Positions 16,330 to 19,767 of a stretch of 19,767 bases of DNA are shown one piece after another. Under the pieces are notes generated by a model. It was not told the origin of the DNA and made no database searches. It saw only the letters and a list, made by a program, of their open reading frames with translations. Made by a program: the position numbers and the translations under genes. Positions within the stretch are counted from its first letter, which is position 1; each line of letters opens with the position of its first letter. Source of the DNA: an uncultured Muribaculaceae bacterium (lineage in GTDB: Bacteria > Bacteroidota > Bacteroidia > Bacteroidales > Muribaculaceae); contig CAJUHX010000037.1 in assembly GCA_910586455.1 (NCBI GenBank), positions 1-19,767 on the forward strand, read 5' to 3'.

Positions 16330-16980
16330 ATGAAATCAATCAAACGCTTTTTTGTGGCTCTGGCTGCAATAGTGGCTGTAGGTGCAACTGCCTCGGCACA
16401 GTTCGCATGGGGTCCCCGAGTTGGTATGGAAGTCAACAAACTCCACTTCAATAATAACATCGGAAATGATCTTAAGAACAGCGACAACCGTGCCGGCATT
16501 ACCGCCGGTCTGCAGGTTGAGTTCACCGTGCCGGTGATAAACCTCGGTTTCGATGCGTCGGTTATGTACGTACACCGCTCGAAAGTTGACGCTCCTGTTG
16601 TCGACCTGGGCAATACATCGATGGACGCCGCCGGCACCACCAAGAAAATAGGAGGCGACTATATCGAAGTACCTGTTAACTTCAAGTACAAGCTCGGTCT
16701 GCCGGTTATCGGCAAGATATTCACTCCCTATGTGTTCACAGGCCCCAGTTTCGCATTCCTGACCTCGAAGCAGGCCATCAGCGAAGCTATCCAGAACAAG
16801 AAAGTGGACATTGCCTGGAACTTCGGTCTTGGCATACAGCTTATCCAGCACCTGCAGATTGGTGCCAGCTACGGCTTGGGTCTGACAAAGACTGTTGAGA
16901 AAGTAAGCGGCTGGACCGGCACCGACCCCATTGACGGCAAAAACAACTATTGGACAGTAACAGCAGCCTGGCTGTTCTAA
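16330..16980 (+). CDS. Outer-membrane beta-barrel protein (PorT/OMP_b-brl_2-like)
   Basis: A 216-residue protein with a Sec signal peptide (MKSIKRFFVALAAIVAVGAT, likely cleavage ASA-QF near residue 23). The mature part opens with FAWGPRVGMEVNKLHF, the typical first strand of Bacteroidetes outer-membrane barrel proteins of the PF13568 type. It continues with alternating strands (VEFTVPVINLGFDASVMYVH; YIEVPVNFKYKLGLPVIGK; TPYVFTGPSFAFLT) and ends in Trp-Leu-Phe, the C-terminal aromatic signal for BAM insertion. An eight-stranded barrel would fit this length. It is monocistronic, with its own consensus promoter and a strong terminator. The physiological role is unknown. Confidence 0.9.
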   Translation: MKSIKRFFVALAAIVAVGATASAQFAWGPRVGMEVNKLHFNNNIGNDLKNSDNRAGITAGLQVEFTVPVINLGFDASVMYVHRSKVDAPVVDLGNTSMDAAGTTKKIGGDYIEVPVNFKYKLGLPVIGKIFTPYVFTGPSFAFLTSKQAISEAIQNKKVDIAWNFGLGIQLIQHLQIGASYGLGLTKTVEKVSGWTGTDPIDGKNNYWTVTAAWLF

Positions 16981-16997
16981 ATCAGTATAATATAAAG

Positions 16998-17040
16998 AAC
17001 AGAAACGGCATCCGCTTGGGATGCCGTTTCTGTTTTTTGT
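16998..17040 (+). terminator. Strong Rho-independent terminator after the barrel gene
   Basis: AACAGAAACGGCATCC (16998-17013) and GGATGCCGTTTCTGTT (17019-17034) form a perfect 16-bp stem with a GCTTG loop, followed by TTTTGT. It starts 17 bases after the stop codon. Confidence 0.92.
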
Positions 17041-17132
17041 GCCATATTGCATATGTCACGGTAAATGGCGCTGTGCAGCGGATATCGTCGGCCGAAGCGG
17101 TGAATTTTAGCTCGTAACGGCCCTCGTTGGTA
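17041..17132 (-). pseudogene. Possible remnant of the 3' end of a beta-rich protein gene
   Basis: On the minus strand these bases read TNEGRYELKFTASADDIR, then CTAPFTVTYAIW, an alternating hydrophobic/polar pattern like the closing strands of a secreted beta-sandwich domain. No start codon or upstream part exists: the reading frame runs straight out of the GC-rich repeat at 17133. Downstream it runs through the barrel gene's terminator. I read it as a gene fragment stranded by the rearrangement that built the repeat-flanked unit. It could equally be chance coding potential. Confidence 0.25.
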
Positions 17133-17286
17133 ACCCGCCCGTCGTCCTCGACGGGCGTAGCGCCCGCATGGCACCTTTTGCTTGTACTCCCCCGTCGAGG
17201 ACGACGGGGGAGTACAAGCACCAATGAAAAAACGCCTTTGATGCTTGTTGCCTAAAAGCGGCGCAGAGCATGGTAGAGATTGTGCA
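17133..17286. repeat. Direct repeat, copy 1 (palindrome pair plus maf 3'-end remnant)
   Basis: These 154 bases align without gaps to 18558-18711 at a constant offset of 1425. I count 18 mismatches by hand, about 88 percent identity. The left part holds two GC-rich palindromes that are reverse complements of each other (18-bp cores at 17138-17155 and 17191-17208). The right part (17252-17286) is homologous to the last codons of maf: on the minus strand it reads HNLYHALRRF-stop where maf has HDLYHALSRF-stop. The match stops close to the ATPase gene's stop codon at 17299. Confidence 0.9.
17179..17220. repeat. Perfect 19-bp palindrome inside repeat copy 1
   Basis: The arms 17179-17197 and 17202-17220 (TGCTTGTACTCCCCCGTCG and its complement) are perfectly complementary around an AGGA loop. 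No U-tract follows on either strand, so it is not a standard terminator. In copy 2 the left arm differs at six positions, shortening the stem to roughly 11 pairs including one G-U. Confidence 0.9.
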
Positions 17287-17302
17287 TAGCAGGCTTTTTC
17301 AT
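17252..17302 (-). pseudogene. maf 3'-end remnant fused behind the ATPase gene
   Basis: The minus strand from ATG at 17302 reads MKKPAMHNLYHALRRF and stops. The last ten residues match the maf C-terminus (LHDLYHALSRF) except for three changes. The ATG overlaps the ATPase stop codon as ATGA, so by chance or otherwise it could be translated as a 16-residue peptide. It is best explained as a duplicated or imported maf end. Confidence 0.6.
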
Positions 17303-18423
17303 AACAGATATTCGAACGCATTATCAGGAGTAATAACCTTGAACAATGCGTCCGGATAAGAAGATGTAAAATTTAGTGGCGCTTTGGTGTTTGCTTTGGC
17401 GATATTCCATTTTATCTCTATGGCAGAAAGTTGCCCGTCGGTTTCTTCAATAAGGTCAATCTCTTTTTGTTGAGTAGTACGCCAAAACCAAATATTGGTG
17501 AATGCACGCTGATATGATATTTGTTTCAGCCGTTCGGTAATTACGAAATTCTCCCATAACGCACCAACGTCGCTGCGAAGTTCCATCGGCCTGAAATCTC
17601 CGATAACAGCATTACGTATGCCCAGGTCGTAAAAATATATTTTTTTGCTGTTTTTAAGTTCGTTCCTTAAATTGCGCGAGAAACTGCCAAGACGGAATAC
17701 TATGTAGCATTTCTCAAGTATATCTATATAGCGTTCAACTGTTTTTGAATCTATTCCAATTAGTTGTCCTATTTCGCGGTAAGAAATCTGGTCGCCAATC
17801 TGCCGTGCCAATGCCTGAAGAAGAGCAACAAGTTTGTCTGGCTTTGATATCCCGTCAAGTTGCATCACATCTTTATACAGGTAACTTGATGATAGTTCAT
17901 GTAATATTTCGCGCTCATCACCGGGGTAGGTTACAACTTCAGGATAGTAACCGTATACCATTCGGTGAGGAATCAGCCGCTGTTCGGTCAGGAGGTCGGT
18001 ATGTTCTACCATTTCCTTGAATGTCAGGGGATACATCCGGAATTCGCGCTTGCGTCCTGTCAGAGATTCATTTACTTTTGCTGCAAGCTCGAAACTTGAA
18101 CTACCGGTAGCTATTACTTGTATTTCAGGTATTTGATCTGTTATGAGCTTAAGCCGCAATCCGATATCGGTAATACGTTGAGCTTCGTCGATTATCAGCG
18201 TTTTTTTCTTGCCAAGAAAAAGTCTTAGTCTATCGGAATTCATATTGGCAAATATAGCCTGAACGTCGATGTCATCACCGTTTAGCCACATAACATCTGT
18301 TTTATCATCAAAAAGGTTATGTAATAGAGTGGACTTACCGGTTTGCCTTGCGCCCATTATTATTATTGCCTTTCGCAGGCCTATAAGTCTGTTGATTTGA
18401 GGTTTAAGTTGTCGTTCAATCAT
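17299..18423 (-). CDS. AAA_14/DUF4143 ATP-binding protein
   Basis: A 374-residue P-loop ATPase of the widespread AAA_14/DUF4143 group, which is often strain-variable and has no settled function. Visible parts are Walker A GARQTGKST (K30), Walker B TLIIDEAQ (D79, E80), a sensor-like ATGSSSFEL (105-113), and a winged-helix-like segment at about 213-245 (ISYREIGQLIGIDSKTVERY). The C-terminal domain has a PD-(D/E)xK-nuclease-like pattern: WENFV (E290), EIDLI (D322) and AIEIKW (E335, K337). The length is normal and the frame is intact. The gene is clearly more AT-rich than its neighbours and sits between two 154-bp direct repeats, so it looks acquired. Its upstream region carries four ATTCCGCA sites and two -7-like boxes, so it probably has its own, possibly self-controlled, promoter. 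Roles suggested for relatives (defence, toxin-antitoxin-like, mobile DNA) are unproven. Confidence 0.92.
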   Translation of the reverse strand: MIERQLKPQINRLIGLRKAIIIMGARQTGKSTLLHNLFDDKTDVMWLNGDDIDVQAIFANMNSDRLRLFLGKKKTLIIDEAQRITDIGLRLKLITDQIPEIQVIATGSSSFELAAKVNESLTGRKREFRMYPLTFKEMVEHTDLLTEQRLIPHRMVYGYYPEVVTYPGDEREILHELSSSYLYKDVMQLDGISKPDKLVALLQALARQIGDQISYREIGQLIGIDSKTVERYIDILEKCYIVFRLGSFSRNLRNELKNSKKIYFYDLGIRNAVIGDFRPMELRSDVGALWENFVITERLKQISYQRAFTNIWFWRTTQQKEIDLIEETDGQLSAIEIKWNIAKANTKAPLNFTSSYPDALFKVITPDNAFEYLL

Positions 18424-18512
18424 ATATGGAATATTTGATTCCGCAAATATACTGATTTTTACGGGATTTATTCCGCAAAAATATAGAAAAATGCGGAATC
18501 AATTCCGCATTT
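18424..18512 (-). promoter_or_regulatory. ATPase promoter region with four ATTCCGCA sites
   Basis: The 8-mer ATTCCGCA occurs on the plus strand at 18438-18445, 18470-18477 and 18502-18509, and inverted at 18492-18499. The last two form a near-perfect palindrome (AAATGCGGAAT-CA-ATTCCGCATTT, 18489-18512). On the minus strand, two -7-like boxes, TATATTTG (18451-18444) and TATTTTTG (18483-18476), each run directly into a GCGGAAT site. A 7-bp inverted repeat ATATTTG/CAAATAT (18431-18437/18444-18450) brackets the site nearest the gene. The layout is that of an operator array covering the promoter. Confidence 0.55.
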
Positions 18513-18513
18513 A

Positions 18514-18544
18514 TTCAAAAAAACTCCTTGAATGCAGAGGAGTT
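18514..18544 (-). terminator. Terminator for the kdsC-maf transcript
   Basis: Read on the minus strand, AACTCCT (18544-18538) and AGGAGTT (18528-18522) form a 7-bp stem with a 9-base loop, followed directly by a run of T and then GAAT. It lies 132 bases past the maf stop, beyond repeat copy 2, and isolates the ATPase gene from upstream transcription. Confidence 0.6.
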
Positions 18545-18557
18545 CTATCTGGTTTGT

Positions 18558-18711
18558 ACCCGCCCGTCGTCCTCGACGGGCGGGGCGCCCGCATGGCACC
18601 TTTTGCCGCCGCTCTCCCGTCGAGGACGACGGGGGAGTACAAGCACCACTGAAAAAACGCTTTGGCAGTTTGTTGCCTAAAAGCGGCTCAGAGCGTGGTA
18701 GAGGTCGTGCA
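18558..18711. repeat. Direct repeat, copy 2 (includes the real maf 3' end)
   Basis: This is the partner of 17133-17286. It contains the two opposed palindromes (cores at 18563-18580 and 18616-18633) and, from 18677, the last codons of the intact maf gene. The first palindrome is longer here: CCCGCCCGTCG/CGACGGGCGGG gives an 11-bp stem around TCCT. The second is shorter than in copy 1. The 23 bases between the palindrome parts (GCGCCCGCATGGCACCTTTT) are nearly unchanged between copies, suggesting a defined element and not random GC-rich DNA. Confidence 0.9.
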
Positions 18712-19258
18712 GAGGCAGACCCATTACGTTGTAATAGCAGCCGTGGATGCCGCTGATGCCTATTGCGCCTATCCACTCCTGTATGCCGTAAGCTCCGGCT
18801 TTGTCAAATGGGCGGCAATTGGCTATGTATGAGTCTATCTCTTCGTCGCTCAGACGGTCGAAGCGGACATTGGTTGTGGTGGCGAAACTAGTCTGGTGGT
18901 TTATGTCGGTGAGGGTGACACCGGTAACTACACGGTGGGCGTCATCGCTCAGCAGGTGCAGAATGCGGCGGGCATCGGCCTCGTCGTGCGGTTTGCCAAG
19001 AATGTCGGCGCCATGTATCACCACGGTATCGGCTGTGATTAGGATTTCATCGGCCTTGAGGTCGGCTCTATATGCGTCGGCTTTTAGTCTGGAGAGGTAA
19101 ACTGGTACATCGTCGGCGGGTGTGTCGGCGGGGTAGGTTTCGTCCACATTCTTTACTACGGCTACTGTGAAGTCATCGACAAGCATGCCTAACAATTCGC
19201 GTCGGCGTGGCGAGTTGCTGCCGAGTATAAGCTTTCGGTCGGTGGAACGGATTACCAT
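18677..19258 (-). CDS. maf: Maf family nucleotide pyrophosphatase
   Basis: A 193-residue protein, the usual Maf/YhdE length. Maf enzymes hydrolyse dTTP, UTP and modified nucleotides to the monophosphate and pyrophosphate. Signatures are GSNSPRRREL at residues 13-22, VDETYP (38-43), ITADTVV with the catalytic D77, KAGAYGIQ, and YYNVMGLPL near the end; these agree with the dTTP/UTP-type subfamily. ATG at 19258 is preceded by AAGGAGGTG at ideal distance, a strong Shine-Dalgarno sequence rare in this window, which settles the start over a longer reading frame from 19285. It overlaps the upstream phosphatase gene by 7 bases (ATGGTAA). Its 3' end is part of direct repeat copy 2. Confidence 0.95.
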   Translation of the reverse strand: MVIRSTDRKLILGSNSPRRRELLGMLVDDFTVAVVKNVDETYPADTPADDVPVYLSRLKADAYRADLKADEILITADTVVIHGADILGKPHDEADARRILHLLSDDAHRVVTGVTLTDINHQTSFATTTNVRFDRLSDEEIDSYIANCRPFDKAGAYGIQEWIGAIGISGIHGCYYNVMGLPLHDLYHALSRF

Positions 19259-19767
19259 GAATACACCTCCTTGTCGCTTAGCCATAGGTCCCGGGCGCGC
19301 ATAATCTGTTCAAGCAGTTCACGGGCCACTCCGTAGCCGCCTGCGGCAACTGTGATATATTGTGCTATGCTTTTTACTTCGCTTGCTGCATCGGCGGGTG
19401 CTACCGACAGGCCGGCGATGCGCATGGCCGGTATGTCGGGTATGTCGTCGCCCACATATGCCACCTGTGCGGCTTCGAGCCCGTTTTTATCCATCCATTC
19501 GCGCAGGCAGGTTTCTTTGTCGGGGATGCCAAGGAATACATCGTGGAATCCCAGACCGTGGTAGCGGCGTTCAACGGCTTCGGTTTTTGCTCCGGAGATT
19601 ATTGCCAGCAGGAGTCCTTTCTTTACGGCCAGCTGCAGAGCATAGCCGTCTTTGATGTTTGCCATTCGCATGGGCACGCCGTTGGCATCCATGGGTACGG
19701 TCGAGGGCGACAGTACGCCGTCGATGTCGAATACCACGGCTTTGATAAGGTTGAGGTTGTATGATGT
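19252..19767 (-). CDS. KdsC-like HAD phosphatase (3-deoxy-manno-octulosonate-8-phosphatase type), partial
   Basis: The frame is open to the right edge and continues upstream of the first start-like codon (GTG at 19737) as TSYNLNLIKA, so the N-terminus lies at or beyond the edge. HAD motifs in order: motif I VVFDIDGVLSPS, motif II IISGAKTEAVERR, and the motif III/IV region VAYVGDDIPDIPAM. The short cap-less form and a C-terminal glycine-rich tail (AAGGYGVARELLEQI) are typical of the tetrameric KdsC/YrbI family. That family makes Kdo from Kdo-8-phosphate for the LPS inner core. A related C0-type HAD phosphatase acting on another sugar acid cannot be excluded. It is cotranscribed with maf, a pairing I recall as common in Bacteroidetes. 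Confidence 0.88.
   Translation of the reverse strand, partial: TSYNLNLIKAVVFDIDGVLSPSTVPMDANGVPMRMANIKDGYALQLAVKKGLLLAIISGAKTEAVERRYHGLGFHDVFLGIPDKETCLREWMDKNGLEAAQVAYVGDDIPDIPAMRIAGLSVAPADAASEVKSIAQYITVAAGGYGVARELLEQIMRARDLWLSDKEVYSW

Noticed and set aside
17138..17208. GC-rich repeated hairpins considered as a CRISPR array
   Set aside because: Only two opposed palindromes per copy, with no regularly spaced direct repeats, no varied spacers and no cas genes. The layout fits a REP/BIME-like element.
17133..18711. ATPase unit considered as an insertion sequence or integrative element
   Set aside because: No transposase, integrase or terminal inverted repeats bounding the unit were found. The flanks are 154-bp diverged direct repeats, not short target-site duplications.

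Overview
This window most likely comes from a member of the Bacteroidales, probably a gut Muribaculaceae-like species; the family is an inference. Supporting signs are repeated Bacteroidetes -7 promoter boxes (TAnnTTTG, usually TAACTTTG, twice with a TTTG box 20 bp upstream), few Shine-Dalgarno sequences, short A/T-rich leaders, and typical families: a UPF0301 (YqgE) protein, a lipoprotein plus DUF5723-like barrel pair, a Wza/Wzc pair, an S9B dipeptidyl peptidase, and a KdsC-like gene followed by maf. Protein-coding DNA is fairly GC-rich, except for one AT-rich gene at 17299-18423.

Layout. (1) 1-1149, minus strand: a GNAT acetyltransferase cut by the left edge and yqgE, one operon with a promoter near 1145. 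(2) 1254-4568, plus: a large lipoprotein and a probable outer-membrane barrel protein. (3) 4587-8073, plus: a capsule/exopolysaccharide export pair, a Wza-like lipoprotein and a Wzc-like tyrosine autokinase. It has a strong promoter, a long imperfect inverted repeat at the transcription start, and a terminator. No glycosyltransferases are in view. (4) 8171-14840, plus: a probable three-gene operon. It encodes a 993-residue protein that joins a degenerate receiver, an intact receiver and a PEP-synthase-type ATP-grasp domain to an unassigned C-terminal domain; a coiled-coil protein ending in the sliding-clamp-binding motif QLSLF; and a DPP-IV-like peptidase. (5) 14877-16251: a two-way terminator and an AT-rich gap, then minus-strand LpxH overlapping a SufT/DUF59 gene by ATGA. 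(6) 16270-17038, plus: a small outer-membrane barrel gene with its own promoter and terminator. (7) 17041-18711: an AT-rich AAA/DUF4143 ATPase gene between two 154-bp direct repeats exactly 1425 bp apart. Each repeat holds the last codons of maf and a pair of GC-rich palindromes. The ATPase has its own upstream region with four copies of ATTCCGCA. (8) 18677-19767, minus: maf and a KdsC-type phosphatase cut by the right edge.

Most of the window is core envelope and housekeeping biology: LPS precursor hydrolysis, Kdo synthesis, polysaccharide export and outer-membrane proteins. The least explained parts are the receiver/ATP-grasp fusion and its clamp-motif partner, and the repeat-flanked ATPase cassette downstream of maf. 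Functions are read from motifs by eye; no database search was run.
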